Source of the DNA: Erwinia sp. SLM-02 | Lineage (GTDB): Bacteria > Pseudomonadota > Gammaproteobacteria > Enterobacterales > Enterobacteriaceae | NCBI RefSeq assembly: GCF_037450285.1 | Contig: NZ_JAQISN010000001.1 | Location: 868,001 to 932,000, forward strand | Reading direction: 5' to 3' | DNA: 64,000 nucleotides | Shown: positions 1 to 9,231 of the stretch, one piece after another | Layout: every line of letters starts with the position of its first letter | How positions within the stretch are numbered: position 1 is the first letter of the stretch | The notes under the pieces: generated by a model | What the model saw: only the letters and a program-made list of their open reading frames with translations | Told to the model about the DNA's origin: nothing | The model's database searches: none | Translations under genes and position numbers: made by a program

Positions 1-262
1 CGTTCTCCTCGGTGTGGGGCTTACCGCAAACCACGCCCTCCACGACGCAGACCTGATCGGAGCCGATAATCAGATGCTCGGGGTAGCGCCCGGCCAGCGC
101 CTGAGCTTTCGCCGCCGCCAGGCGCACAACCAGCTGCTCCGCCGTTTCATTTTCCTGCCGTGTTTCATCCACCTCCGGCGCATCGGTAATAAAGGGTAAC
201 TGTAATTTGGTTAACAGTGCGCTGCGGTAAGTCGACGTTGAGGCTAAAACCAGCTGAGACAT
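1..262 (-). CDS. yceF: Maf-like nucleotide pyrophosphatase YceF, 5' part only
   Basis: This is the N-terminal part (about 87 codons) of a Maf-family protein; the gene runs off the left edge. The minus-strand start ATG is at 262-260. The protein opens MSQLVLASTSTYR and continues with an EVDE motif and a GSDQV motif, both typical of Maf nucleoside-triphosphate pyrophosphatases that remove non-canonical nucleotides. It is divergent from yceD, as in E. coli, where yceF is assigned to 7-methyl-GTP hydrolysis. The Maf-2 subgroup is chosen from the neighbours as well as the sequence. Confidence 0.85.
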   Translation of the reverse strand, partial: MSQLVLASTSTYRSALLTKLQLPFITDAPEVDETRQENETAEQLVVRLAAAKAQALAGRYPEHLIIGSDQVCVVEGVVCGKPHTEEN

Positions 263-404
263 ATTTTTTTCCAGAATAGATAGCGAATCGATGAAAGGCA
301 TTTTAAACTGTGCGCCGCACTGGATGCGAATAATGGCTGAAAGATGTCGTTACACGGCCTTTTTCTTTGACTCTATGTCGTTACAAAGTTAATATGCGCG
401 CCCT

Positions 405-926
405 ATGCAAAAGGTAAAATTACCCCTGACTCTCGATGTGGTGCGAACCGCTCAGAAACGCCTGGACTACCAGGGTGTTTACACCCCTGAACAGGTTGAG
501 CGAATTGCCGACTCGGTGGTTAGTGTGGACAGTGATGTAGAATGTGTGATGTCGTTTGCGATCGACAATCAGCGTCTGGCGGTACTGAAAGGTACAGCTG
601 AAGTTTCCGTGACGCTATGTTGTCAACGCTGCAACAAGCCGTTCCCGCAGCATGTCCACGTATCGTACTGTTTCAGCCCGGTCGTTACTGACGAGCAGGC
701 CGAAGCACTACCGGAAGCGTACGAGCCAATCGACACCAACGAGTTTGGTGAAACCGATTTGCTGGCAATGGTTGAAGATGAAATCATCCTCGCCCTGCCT
801 GTCGTTCCGGTGCATGATTCTGAACACTGTGAAGTGTCCGAGGCGGACATGGTCTTTGGTCAGTTGCCTGCAGAGGCAGAAAAACCAAATCCATTTGCCG
901 TATTAGCCAGTTTAAAGCGTAAGTAA
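405..926 (+). CDS. yceD: large ribosomal RNA subunit accumulation protein YceD
   Basis: This 173-residue protein belongs to the DUF177/YceD family. It carries a CxxC pair in the segment LCCQRCNKPF near residue 70, probably a metal or structural site, followed by an acidic C-terminal half. YceD homologues are needed for normal 23S rRNA accumulation, and the gene is almost always directly upstream of rpmF, as here (14 bp apart). Length matches E. coli YceD (173 residues). The start at 405 follows a short 142-bp divergent intergenic region shared with yceF. Confidence 0.93.
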   Translation: MQKVKLPLTLDVVRTAQKRLDYQGVYTPEQVERIADSVVSVDSDVECVMSFAIDNQRLAVLKGTAEVSVTLCCQRCNKPFPQHVHVSYCFSPVVTDEQAEALPEAYEPIDTNEFGETDLLAMVEDEIILALPVVPVHDSEHCEVSEADMVFGQLPAEAEKPNPFAVLASLKRK

Positions 927-940
927 TAGGAGTAAGGTCC

Positions 941-1111
941 ATGGCCGTACAACAGAATAAACCAACCCGTTCCAAACGTGGCATGCGTCGTTCACACGAT
1001 GCGCTGACCACTGCAGCACTTTCCGTAGATAAAGTTTCTGGTGAAACTCATCTGCGTCACCACATCACTGCGGATGGTTACTACCGCGGTCGCAAGGTCA
1101 TCGTTAAGTAA
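941..1111 (+). CDS. rpmF: 50S ribosomal protein L32
   Basis: A 56-residue basic protein beginning MAVQQNKPTRSKRGMRR and ending GRKVIVK, the standard L32p sequence of Enterobacterales. It is a component of the large ribosomal subunit. The ATG at 941 is preceded by an AGG-rich ribosome-binding site (928-936). It lies between yceD and plsX, an order conserved in enterics that links ribosome synthesis to phospholipid synthesis. Confidence 0.97.
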   Translation: MAVQQNKPTRSKRGMRRSHDALTTAALSVDKVSGETHLRHHITADGYYRGRKVIVK

Positions 1112-1136
1112 TTCCGCGGAATAGCGCGGTAATACT

Positions 1137-2171
1137 TTGACACGATTGACCCTGGCGATAGATGCCATGGGCGGGGATTTCGGTCCCTGCGTGACAGTGC
1201 CTGCGGCAATGCAGGCACTGGCATCTGATTCGCACCTGCATCTTCTTCTGGTCGGCGATCCCGACAAAATCACGTCATTACTAGCCACAGCTGATTCTGC
1301 GCTGCGCGCACGTATGCAGGTTATTCCTGCTGAATCGGTTATTGCCAGTGATGCCAGACCTTCGCAGGCGATTCGCGCCAGCCGCGGGTCGTCAATGCGT
1401 ATTGCGTTAGAGCAGGTGAAAGCCGGCAACGCAGATGCCTGTATCAGCGCCGGTAACACCGGTGCGCTGATGGGACTGGCGAAAATATTATTACGGCCGC
1501 TGGAAGGGATTGAACGTCCGGCGCTGATGACCGTACTGCCTAATCAGCTCAAGGGGAAAACCGTTGTGCTGGATTTAGGTGCTAATGTCGAATCCGACAG
1601 TGCTATGCTGGTGCAGTTCGCCATTATGGGTGCGGTGATGGCTGAAGAAGTGTTGGAAATTGCCAATCCGCGCGTGGCGCTGCTCAACATAGGCCAGGAA
1701 GAAACCAAAGGGTTAACGGCAATTCGCGAAGCGGCAGCAGCACTTCGTGATTCACCAGAAGTTAACTATATTGGTTACCTTGAAGGTAACGATCTTCTTA
1801 CCGGCAAGACGGATGTTCTGGTGTGCGATGGCTTCATCGGGAACGTCACGTTGAAAACTATGGAAGGTGTGGTAAGAATGTTTCTTTCGCTGTTGAAATC
1901 ACAGGGCGAAGGTAAAAAAAAGGCATGGTGGCTGAGACTATTGGGGCGCTGGATCCAAAAGCGTCTGGCGAAGAATTTCGGCCATCTCAACCCCGACCAG
2001 TACAATGGCGCCTGTCTGTTAGGATTACGCGGCACCGTGATTAAAAGTCATGGCGCAGCCAATCAGCGCGCGTTTACCGTCGCGATACAACAGGCAGAGC
2101 AGGCGGTGCGGCGGCAAGTTCCCGAGCGGATTGCTGCCCGCCTACAGGCTGTATTACCTAAGAGTGACTGA
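1137..2171 (+). CDS. plsX: phosphate acyltransferase PlsX
   Basis: A 344-residue PlsX that converts acyl-ACP to acyl-phosphate for the first acylation of glycerol-3-phosphate at the membrane. It starts with TTG at 1137 (MTRLTLAIDAMGGD), the same non-ATG start used by the E. coli gene. The conserved DAMGGD, SAGNTGA and NPDQYNGACLLGL motifs are all present. It lies 25 bp after rpmF and 6 bp before fabH, so it is probably cotranscribed. The length is close to the E. coli protein but the C-terminal tail is somewhat shorter. Confidence 0.95.
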   Translation: MTRLTLAIDAMGGDFGPCVTVPAAMQALASDSHLHLLLVGDPDKITSLLATADSALRARMQVIPAESVIASDARPSQAIRASRGSSMRIALEQVKAGNADACISAGNTGALMGLAKILLRPLEGIERPALMTVLPNQLKGKTVVLDLGANVESDSAMLVQFAIMGAVMAEEVLEIANPRVALLNIGQEETKGLTAIREAAAALRDSPEVNYIGYLEGNDLLTGKTDVLVCDGFIGNVTLKTMEGVVRMFLSLLKSQGEGKKKAWWLRLLGRWIQKRLAKNFGHLNPDQYNGACLLGLRGTVIKSHGAANQRAFTVAIQQAEQAVRRQVPERIAARLQAVLPKSD

Positions 2172-2177
2172 GCGTAC

Positions 2178-3131
2178 ATGTATACGAAGATTATCGGTAC
2201 GGGCAGCTATTTGCCCGAACAGGTGCGGACTAACGCCGATCTGGAAAAAATGGTGGATACGTCGGACGAGTGGATTGTCACCCGAACCGGTATCCGTGAA
2301 CGTCGTATTGCTGGCCCGGATGAAACCGTGGCGACGATGGGCTTTCATGCCGCCGAGCGTGCGCTCTCTATGGCGGGCATTGATAAAAATGACATCGGTT
2401 TGATCGTGGTTGCGACCACCTCTTCCAGCCATGCGTTCCCAAGTTCTGCCTGCATGATCCAGCAGATGCTGGGCATTGACGATGCGGCCTCTTTCGATCT
2501 GGCGGCGGCCTGTGCGGGCTTCACTTACGCACTGAGCGTGGCCGACCAGTATGTTAAAAACGGTGCGGTAAAATATGCGCTGGTGATCGGTGCTGATGCG
2601 CTGTCGCGCACGCTCGATCCTGAGGATCGCGGCACGATCATCCTGTTTGGTGATGCTGCCGGTGCGGTCGTTCTCGGTGCCAGCGAAGAGCCGGGCATTA
2701 TCTCTACCCATCTGCATGCGGACGGCCGCTATGGCGAGCTGCTCACCCTGCCAAACCAGGACCGCGAACATCAGGAAAAGCCTGCGTATCTCACGATGGC
2801 AGGTAACGAAGTGTTCAAAGTAGCCGTGACGGAACTGGCGCATATCGTTGATGAAACGCTCAAGGCGAATGACCTTGACCGCGCTGCCATCGACTGGCTG
2901 GTGCCGCATCAGGCCAACCTGCGAATTATCAGCGCAACGGCCCGCAAGCTGGGTATGGACATGGATAAAGTGGTGGTGACGCTCGATCGCCACGGCAATA
3001 CCTCCGCCGCTTCCGTGCCGTCCGCCCTGGATGAAGCCGTGCGCGACGGGCGTATCCAACCTGGCCAGCTGATTCTGCTGGAGGCCTTCGGTGGCGGTTT
3101 CACCTGGGGTTCCGCTCTGGTTCGTTTTTGA
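2178..3131 (+). CDS. fabH: 3-oxoacyl-ACP synthase III
   Basis: A 317-residue KAS III, which starts fatty-acid chains by condensing acetyl-CoA with malonyl-ACP. The active-site cysteine is in DLAAACAGFTYAL (about residue 112). The catalytic histidine lies in WLVPHQAN (about 244) and the asparagine in RHGNTSAASVP (about 274). Length equals the E. coli enzyme. It follows plsX after 6 bp and is 16 bp upstream of fabD, in the usual fab cluster. Confidence 0.97.
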   Translation: MYTKIIGTGSYLPEQVRTNADLEKMVDTSDEWIVTRTGIRERRIAGPDETVATMGFHAAERALSMAGIDKNDIGLIVVATTSSSHAFPSSACMIQQMLGIDDAASFDLAAACAGFTYALSVADQYVKNGAVKYALVIGADALSRTLDPEDRGTIILFGDAAGAVVLGASEEPGIISTHLHADGRYGELLTLPNQDREHQEKPAYLTMAGNEVFKVAVTELAHIVDETLKANDLDRAAIDWLVPHQANLRIISATARKLGMDMDKVVVTLDRHGNTSAASVPSALDEAVRDGRIQPGQLILLEAFGGGFTWGSALVRF

Positions 3132-3147
3132 TTAACAGGAAATAACG

Positions 3148-4077
3148 ATGACGCAATTTGCAATGGTATTCCCGGGACAGGGATCGCAAACGGTAGGCAT
3201 GCTGGCTGATTTAGCCGCAGGTAACCCGATTGTCGAAAAAACCTTCCGCGAAGCTTCTGACGTGCTGGGTTACGATTTGTGGCAGCTGGTACAGCAGGGA
3301 CCTGCTGAAGAGTTGAACAAAACCTGGCAAACTCAGCCCGCTTTACTGGCTGCTTCTGTTGCCATTTTCCGCGTTTGGCAGGAAAAAGGCGGAAAAGTAC
3401 CGTCAATGCTTGCAGGGCACAGCCTGGGTGAGTACAGTGCCCTGGTTTGCGCGGGTGTGATTGCGTTTGCCGATGCCATTAAGCTGGTTGAACTGCGCGG
3501 TAAGCTGATGCAGGAAGCCGTTCCGGAAGGCACGGGTGCCATGCAGGCGATTATCGGTCTGGATGATGAGGCGATTGCCAAAGCCTGTGAAGAGTCTGCC
3601 CAGGGGCAGGTTGTCTCTCCGGTGAACTATAACTCACCGGGCCAGGTTGTGATCGCGGGCAATAAAGAAGCCGTTGAGCGTGCAGGCGCAGCCTGTAAAG
3701 CCGCGGGCGCCAAGCGCGCTCTGCCGCTGCCGGTCAGCGTGCCGTCGCACTGTGCGCTGATGAAGCCCGCTGCTGACAAGCTGGCCGTTGCGCTGGAGCA
3801 GCTGACCTTTAACGCACCGGCATTCCCGGTGGTGAATAACGTTGATGTTCAGTGTGAGACATCACCTGAAGCCATCCGTAGCGCACTGGTCCGCCAGCTG
3901 TACAGCCCGGTTCGCTGGACCGGTTGCGTAGAATTTATGGCTCAGCAGGGCGTGACGTCGCTGCTGGAAGTGGGTCCGGGTAAAGTGTTAACCGGGCTGA
4001 CTAAACGTATTGTTGACACCCTGACGGCGGCGGCGGTAAACGACCAGGCCAGCCTGTCAGCGGCGCTTGAACAATAA
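3148..4077 (+). CDS. fabD: malonyl-CoA:ACP transacylase
   Basis: A 309-residue transacylase that loads malonyl groups on ACP. It shows the N-terminal FPGQGSQ motif (residues 8-14), the nucleophile elbow GHSLGE (Ser at about 92) and the catalytic histidine in VPSHCALM (about 201). Length equals E. coli FabD. It sits between fabH and fabG in the fatty-acid operon, with a good purine-rich ribosome-binding site (AGGAAAT) before ATG 3148. Confidence 0.97.
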   Translation: MTQFAMVFPGQGSQTVGMLADLAAGNPIVEKTFREASDVLGYDLWQLVQQGPAEELNKTWQTQPALLAASVAIFRVWQEKGGKVPSMLAGHSLGEYSALVCAGVIAFADAIKLVELRGKLMQEAVPEGTGAMQAIIGLDDEAIAKACEESAQGQVVSPVNYNSPGQVVIAGNKEAVERAGAACKAAGAKRALPLPVSVPSHCALMKPAADKLAVALEQLTFNAPAFPVVNNVDVQCETSPEAIRSALVRQLYSPVRWTGCVEFMAQQGVTSLLEVGPGKVLTGLTKRIVDTLTAAAVNDQASLSAALEQ

Positions 4078-4090
4078 CACGAGGAACAAC

Positions 4091-4825
4091 ATGAATTTCG
4101 AAGGTAAAATCGCGCTGGTTACCGGTGCAAGCCGTGGTATCGGCCGTGCTATCGCGGAGACGCTTGTCGCCCGCGGTGCCAAAGTTGTCGGTACGGCGAC
4201 CAGCCAGAACGGAGCCGAAGCGATCAGCGCTTATCTGGGCGACAGCGGGAAGGGCATGCTCCTGAACGTGACTGACCCGGCTTCGATCGAGACCGTGCTG
4301 GAAAATATTCGCGCCGAATTTGGCGAAGTGGACATTTTAGTCAATAATGCTGGCATCACGCGTGATAATCTTCTGATGCGCATGAAAGACGATGAGTGGC
4401 AGGATATCCTGGACACCAATCTGACTTCAGTATTCCGTCTGTCAAAAGCGGTAATGCGTGCCATGATGAAAAAGCGGGTGGGCCGAATTATTACCATTGG
4501 CTCCGTAGTTGGAACAATGGGTAATGCGGGTCAGGCAAACTATGCGGCAGCAAAAGCAGGTTTGATTGGCTTCAGCAAGTCACTGGCGCGTGAAATTGCG
4601 TCACGTGGCATTACCGTTAACGTCGTGGCACCTGGTTTCATTGAAACCGACATGACGAGTGCGCTGAACGAAGATCAGCGTGCGGGTATTCTGGCGGAAG
4701 TTCCCGCGGGCCGCCTCGGCAGCGCGCAGGAAATCGCTAATGCCGTCGCATTTTTAGCCTCTGACGAGGCAGCTTACATCACTGGTGAAACGCTGCACGT
4801 CAATGGCGGAATGTATATGGTCTGA
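4091..4825 (+). CDS. fabG: 3-oxoacyl-ACP reductase
   Basis: A 244-residue short-chain dehydrogenase that reduces beta-ketoacyl-ACP with NADPH. It has the cofactor motif TGASRGIG (residues 12-19), NNAG and the Ser-Tyr-Lys catalytic set with YAAAK. The ATG at 4091 is chosen rather than an upstream in-frame ATG at 4067. It follows GAGGAAC at good spacing, gives the exact E. coli length and N-terminus (MNFEGKIALVTG), and avoids overlap with fabD, whose stop is 13 bp upstream. Confidence 0.96.
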   Translation: MNFEGKIALVTGASRGIGRAIAETLVARGAKVVGTATSQNGAEAISAYLGDSGKGMLLNVTDPASIETVLENIRAEFGEVDILVNNAGITRDNLLMRMKDDEWQDILDTNLTSVFRLSKAVMRAMMKKRVGRIITIGSVVGTMGNAGQANYAAAKAGLIGFSKSLAREIASRGITVNVVAPGFIETDMTSALNEDQRAGILAEVPAGRLGSAQEIANAVAFLASDEAAYITGETLHVNGGMYMV

Positions 4826-4902
4826 TAATCACGAAAACTATTTGCGTTATTTGAGGCAAAAGCCGCAAAATAGCGTAAAATCGTGGTTTGACCAGCCGGG
4901 AT

Positions 4903-4932
4903 TTAGTTGCATCTTTTTCAACATTTTATACA
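4903..4932 (+). promoter_or_regulatory. putative acpP promoter
   Basis: The fabG-acpP gap (154 bp) contains TATACA at 4927-4932, preceded by a TTAGTT-like -35 at 4903-4908 (18-bp spacer). The following leader is almost identical to my memory of the E. coli acpP leader. A private strong promoter for acpP would fit the high abundance of ACP. The -35 choice is uncertain. Confidence 0.5.
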
Positions 4933-4979
4933 CTACGAAAACCATCGCGAAAGCGAGTTTTGATAGGAAATTTAATAGT

Positions 4980-5216
4980 ATGAGCACTATCGAAGAACGC
5001 GTTAAGAAAATCATTGGCGAGCAGCTGGGCGTTAAGCAGGAAGAAGTTGTTAACACTGCCTCTTTTGTAGAAGATCTGGGCGCTGATTCTCTTGATACCG
5101 TTGAGCTGGTAATGGCTCTGGAAGAAGAGTTCGATACCGAGATTCCGGATGAAGAAGCTGAGAAAATCACTACTGTTCAGGCTGCTATTGATTACATCAA
5201 TGGTCACCAGGCATAA
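4980..5216 (+). CDS. acpP: acyl carrier protein
   Basis: A 78-residue acidic acyl carrier protein, nearly identical to E. coli AcpP. The phosphopantetheine attachment serine is in GADSLDTVEL (Ser37 counting Met). The start at 4980 is selected over an in-frame upstream ATG because it matches the family N-terminus MSTIEERVKKII and follows the AGGAAAT leader. Strongly biased codons suggest high expression. It lies between fabG and fabF as in other enterics. Confidence 0.98.
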   Translation: MSTIEERVKKIIGEQLGVKQEEVVNTASFVEDLGADSLDTVELVMALEEEFDTEIPDEEAEKITTVQAAIDYINGHQA

Positions 5217-5227
5217 GTGAGCATCTC

Positions 5228-5256
5228 CAGGCGGTCATTCGACCGCCTGAGTTTTA
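5228..5256 (+). terminator. acpP-fabF intergenic hairpin
   Basis: A perfect 9-bp stem (CAGGCGGTC / GACCGCCTG, 5228-5236 and 5241-5249) with an ATTC loop is followed by GTTTTAT. It is likely a partial terminator or mRNA-stabilising hairpin. It would lower fabF expression relative to acpP. Confidence 0.6.
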
Positions 5257-5304
5257 TCTAACTATCCCACATCGCGTCAATTTTTCCCTCCCTGGAGGAC
5301 GAAC

Positions 5305-6546
5305 GTGTCTAAGCGTCGTGTAGTTGTGACTGGTCTTGGCATGTTGTCTCCTGTCGGCAATACCGTAGAGTCTACCTGGAATGCTCTTGTTGCCGGTCAG
5401 AGTGGCATCAGCCTGATTGACCATTTTGATACTAGTGCCTACGCAACGCGTTTTGCTGGCTTAGTAAAGAATTTTAATTGTGATGAAATCATCTCGCGTA
5501 AAGATCAGCGCAAGATGGATGCTTTCATTCAATATGGCGTTGTTGCTGGCGTTCAGGCCATGCAAGATTCTGGCCTTGTCATTACCGAAGAAAACGCTGG
5601 ACGTGTTGGTGCCGCGATTGGCTCCGGTATCGGTGGTCTTGGTTTGATTGAAGAAAACCATGCCTCACTGGTCAACGGTGGCCCGCGTAAAATTAGTCCG
5701 TTCTTTGTGCCTTCAACCATTGTGAATATGGTTGCCGGGCATCTGACTATTATGTACGGAATGAAAGGCCCAAGTATTTCCATTGCTACCGCCTGTACGT
5801 CTGGCGTGCATAACATTGGTCATGCAGCTCGTATCATCGCCTATGATGATGCCGATGTGATGCTGGCCGGTGGTGCAGAAAAAGCCAGTACGCCACTGGG
5901 CGTGGGTGGTTTCGGTGCCGCACGCGCACTGTCAACCCGCAATGAAAATCCGCAGGCTGCCAGCCGTCCGTGGGATAAAGACCGTGACGGTTTTGTTCTC
6001 GGCGATGGTGCAGGTCTGATTGTGCTGGAAGAGTATGAGCACGCGAAAAAGCGCGGCGCTAAAATCTACGCGGAAATCGTAGGTTTTGGTATGAGCAGCG
6101 ATGCTTATCATATGACTTCGCCGCCGGAAAACGGCGCAGGCGCAGCGCTGGCAATGGTCAACGCGCTGAAAGATGCCCGAATTTCTCCGGAACAGATTGG
6201 CTATATCAACGCGCACGGTACGTCAACGCCGGCCGGTGATATCGCTGAAGCTCAGGCCGTGAAATCCGTTTTCGGGGCTTCTGCCGGAAGCGTGATGGTC
6301 AGCTCGACGAAATCCATGACCGGCCACCTGTTAGGTGCGGCGGGTGCGATTGAATCGATCTTCACTATTCTTGCCCTACGCGATCGGGTTGTACCGCCAA
6401 CCATCAATCTGGATAACCCGGACGATGGCTGCGATCTGGACTTCGTTCCGCATACCGCGCGTCAGGTCACAGACCTGGAATACACCCTGTGTAATTCCTT
6501 CGGATTCGGTGGTACCAACGGGTCACTGATTTTCCGTAAAGTCTGA
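5305..6546 (+). CDS. fabF: 3-oxoacyl-ACP synthase II
   Basis: A 413-residue KAS II elongating condensing enzyme, important for cis-vaccenate synthesis and temperature adjustment of membranes. The active-site cysteine is in ATACTSGVHNIGHA (about residue 164) and the two histidines are in NAHGTSTPAGD and MTGHLLGAAGA. It uses a GTG start at 5305 preceded by CTGGAGGACG, the same pattern as in E. coli. It is the last gene of the fab cluster before a terminator. Confidence 0.97.
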   Translation: MSKRRVVVTGLGMLSPVGNTVESTWNALVAGQSGISLIDHFDTSAYATRFAGLVKNFNCDEIISRKDQRKMDAFIQYGVVAGVQAMQDSGLVITEENAGRVGAAIGSGIGGLGLIEENHASLVNGGPRKISPFFVPSTIVNMVAGHLTIMYGMKGPSISIATACTSGVHNIGHAARIIAYDDADVMLAGGAEKASTPLGVGGFGAARALSTRNENPQAASRPWDKDRDGFVLGDGAGLIVLEEYEHAKKRGAKIYAEIVGFGMSSDAYHMTSPPENGAGAALAMVNALKDARISPEQIGYINAHGTSTPAGDIAEAQAVKSVFGASAGSVMVSSTKSMTGHLLGAAGAIESIFTILALRDRVVPPTINLDNPDDGCDLDFVPHTARQVTDLEYTLCNSFGFGGTNGSLIFRKV

Positions 6547-6561
6547 TTTTTGACTTTCGCT

Positions 6562-6592
6562 AAAAGCCTGCCTCACGGCGGGCTTTTTTTTG
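6562..6592 (+). terminator. rho-independent terminator after fabF
   Basis: AAAGCCTGCC / GGCGGGCTT form a 9-bp stem with a TCAC loop and one G-T pair, followed by a run of eight T. It ends the fab operon. Confidence 0.88.
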
Positions 6593-6771
6593 CCTGCAGA
6601 ATGGGGACTGGGGTCAAACCGCATGCGCCGTTTTATCACGTTATCTCAGCCCTGGAAGATCATGCGTAAGGGTTTATCACCTGATGCCCGTCCTTTTTCG
6701 TTACAGATTCGGATGATTCTGGCGCGCCGGACAGGTAATCTTGCTGCATGATCGAGAATGGAGAAGTCAGC

Positions 6772-7566
6772 ATGATGTGGGTCAATGGCGAGCAGCAGAG
6801 TGTCGTTGCTGCAAGCGATCGGGCAGTCCAGTTTGGTGACGGCTGTTTTACCACCGCCCGCATACGGTCTGGCGAAGTGGAACTGTTCACCGCGCATACG
6901 GCGCGCCTGCAGCAGGGCTGCGAGCGGCTGATGATTACCGGCGTGGACTGGCAGCGGCTCGGCCAGGAAATGCGTTACGCAGCTGCTCAACACCAGGAGG
7001 GCGTTCTCAAGGCGATCGTCACCCGAGGCAGCGGAGGGCGGGGATACAGTGCCGCTGGCTGCGCAGCGCCCACGCGCATCGTTTCCGTTTCCGCCTATCC
7101 CGCACACTACCACGCGCTGCGCGAGAGCGGGGCAAGGCTGGCACTCAGCCCAATACGGTTGGGGAAAAATCCGCTGCTGGCGGGAATAAAGCACCTGAAC
7201 CGGCTGGAGCAGGTGCTGATCCGCACACGGCTTGAGCAGACTGATGCCGACGAGGCGCTGGTGCTTGACACTGATGGCATGCTGGTGGAATGCTGTGCGG
7301 CAAATTTTTTCTGGCGTATCGGGGACGCGGTTTTCACTCCGGATTTAACCGCCTCGGGCGTAAACGGTATCCAGCGTCAGCGGGTAATGCAGCAGGTCGT
7401 CGAGCTGGGGTTCACCCTGAGCGAGGTCCGTTCGGGCATCGATGTGCTGGCAGAGGCCGAAGAAGTGCTGATCACCAATGCGCTGATGCCGGTTTTACCC
7501 GTGTGCCAGATCGAGGCGTGGCACTTCAGCTCGCGCCGTTTATTTCGTCTGCTTAACCCCCATTAA
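6772..7566 (+). CDS. pabC: aminodeoxychorismate lyase
   Basis: A fold-type IV PLP enzyme of 264 residues that releases pyruvate from 4-amino-4-deoxychorismate to give p-aminobenzoate for folate. The PLP lysine is in AGIKHLNRLEQ. FGDGCFTTAR and VLDTDGMLVECCAANFFW are also conserved. An ATG at 6748 is in frame, but the start is placed at 6772 (MMWVNGEQQS) because GGAGAAG lies 8 bp upstream and the family N-terminus begins there; the next ATG at 6775 is also possible. It is followed closely by mltG, as in E. coli. Confidence 0.92.
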   Translation: MMWVNGEQQSVVAASDRAVQFGDGCFTTARIRSGEVELFTAHTARLQQGCERLMITGVDWQRLGQEMRYAAAQHQEGVLKAIVTRGSGGRGYSAAGCAAPTRIVSVSAYPAHYHALRESGARLALSPIRLGKNPLLAGIKHLNRLEQVLIRTRLEQTDADEALVLDTDGMLVECCAANFFWRIGDAVFTPDLTASGVNGIQRQRVMQQVVELGFTLSEVRSGIDVLAEAEEVLITNALMPVLPVCQIEAWHFSSRRLFRLLNPH

Positions 7567-7583
7567 TCAACCGTGGAATTTTC

Positions 7584-8609
7584 ATGACTAAAACACGCAA
7601 AATTATCGCCGGGGTCGTTGCTGTCTCTCTGCTGGCCGTCGCTTACGGATACTGGCAGACCCGTCAGTTCGCGGATTCCCCGCTGACGGTGGACAAAGAA
7701 ACCATCTTTACCCTCCCGGCAGGTTCTGGCCGGGTGGTGCTGGAAGCGCAGCTGGAATCAAAGCACATTATCAAACAGAGTCCCTGGTTCGGCGTGTTGC
7801 TAAAGCTGGAGCCGGATCTGGCGAAGTTCAAGGCCGGAACCTATCGCCTTGACCCTGAAATGACCGTTCGCGACATGCTGGCACTGCTCGCCAGCGGTAA
7901 AGAAGCCCAGTTCCCGCTGCGGTTTGTTGAAGGTACGCGGATGCAGGAGTGGCTGAACCAGCTGCGCAGCGCGCCTTATTTAAAGCACACCCTGGCGGAT
8001 GACCAGCTGGCTACCGTCGCCAGCGCACTCAAGCTGGAGGGCGAAGCGAAGGGCGTTGAGGGATGGTTCTATCCCGATACCTATCTGTATACCGCCAATA
8101 CTACCGATGTCGCGGTGCTCAAGCGTGCGTATCAACGGATGGAAAAAGAGGTGGACGCGCAGTGGCAGGGGAAAATGGATAATCTGCCCTATAAAAGCAA
8201 AAATGATATGCTGACCATGGCCTCGATTATTGAAAAAGAGACGGCGGTCAGCGAAGAGCGCAGCAGGGTGGCTTCGGTATTTATTAATCGCCTGCGGCTG
8301 GGGATGCGTCTGCAGACCGATCCAACGGTGATTTACGGGCTGGGGCCGGATTATCGCGGTACGCTGACGCGCAAAGATCTGGAAACGCCGACGGCCTGGA
8401 ACACTTACACCATTAACGGCCTGCCGCCGGGGCCGATTGCGATGCCGGGTAAAGCCTCGCTGGAAGCCGCAGCACATCCGCTGAAGACCAACTTCCTCTA
8501 TTTCGTTGCCGATGGGAAAGGTGGGCATACGTTTACCACTAATCTGGCAAGCCACAATAAAGCCGTGCAGGTGTATCGCCTGGCGCTGAAGGAAAAAAAT
8601 GAACAGTAA
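7584..8609 (+). CDS. mltG: endolytic peptidoglycan transglycosylase MltG
   Basis: A 341-residue YceG/MltG protein with one N-terminal membrane segment (about residues 7-24) and a periplasmic LysM-like and YceG domain. It cleaves nascent glycan strands and is thought to set glycan chain length. The catalytic glutamate is in ASIIEKETAV, followed by the conserved RLQTDPTVIYG. The 3' end overlaps tmk by 11 bp, implying translational coupling. Confidence 0.95.
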   Translation: MTKTRKIIAGVVAVSLLAVAYGYWQTRQFADSPLTVDKETIFTLPAGSGRVVLEAQLESKHIIKQSPWFGVLLKLEPDLAKFKAGTYRLDPEMTVRDMLALLASGKEAQFPLRFVEGTRMQEWLNQLRSAPYLKHTLADDQLATVASALKLEGEAKGVEGWFYPDTYLYTANTTDVAVLKRAYQRMEKEVDAQWQGKMDNLPYKSKNDMLTMASIIEKETAVSEERSRVASVFINRLRLGMRLQTDPTVIYGLGPDYRGTLTRKDLETPTAWNTYTINGLPPGPIAMPGKASLEAAAHPLKTNFLYFVADGKGGHTFTTNLASHNKAVQVYRLALKEKNEQ

Positions 8610-9231
8610 ATTTATCGTTATTGAAGGCCTGGAAGGGGCAGGTAAAACTACCGCGCGTGATGCCGTGGTGGCCGAGCTGCGTCGTCATGGCATTAACGAT
8701 ATTGTCTTCACCCGTGAACCCGGCGGCACGCCGCTGGCGGAGAAGCTGCGCGATCTGATCAAGCAGGGCATTGAGGGCGAAGAGGTCACCGATAAGGCCG
8801 AACTGCTGATGCTGTATGCCGCACGCGTACAGCTGGTGGAAAACGTCATTAAACCGGCGCTGGCCCGGGGAGCGTGGGTGGTGGGCGACAGGCACGATCT
8901 TTCGTCACAGGCTTATCAGGGCGGTGGGCGCGGCATGGATAATCAGCTTATGCACAGCCTGAAGCAGGCGGTGCTGGGTGATTTTGCGCCGGACCTGACG
9001 CTTTATCTTGATGTAACGCCTGAAATTGGCCTGCAGCGCGCCCGGGCGCGCGGTGCGCTGGACCGTATTGAGCAGGAGTCGCTGAACTTCTTTATCCGCA
9101 CCCGCGACCGCTATCTGGCGCTGGCCGCGAGCGATGCGCGGATTAAAACTATCGATGCCACCCGCGACCTGCCGCAGGTGACGCAGCAGCTGGAGCAGAC
9201 GCTGCAGCAGTGGTTACAGGAACAGCAATGA
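8599..9231 (+). CDS. tmk: thymidylate kinase
   Basis: A 210-residue dTMP kinase. The P-loop is GLEGAGKTT (residues 9-17), the DR(Y/H) motif is GDRHDLSSQAYQG, and the lid region contains RARARGALDRIEQE. It supplies dTTP precursor. It overlaps mltG upstream and holB downstream (ATGA overlap at 9228-9231), an arrangement conserved in enterics. Confidence 0.96.
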   Translation: MNSKFIVIEGLEGAGKTTARDAVVAELRRHGINDIVFTREPGGTPLAEKLRDLIKQGIEGEEVTDKAELLMLYAARVQLVENVIKPALARGAWVVGDRHDLSSQAYQGGGRGMDNQLMHSLKQAVLGDFAPDLTLYLDVTPEIGLQRARARGALDRIEQESLNFFIRTRDRYLALAASDARIKTIDATRDLPQVTQQLEQTLQQWLQEQQ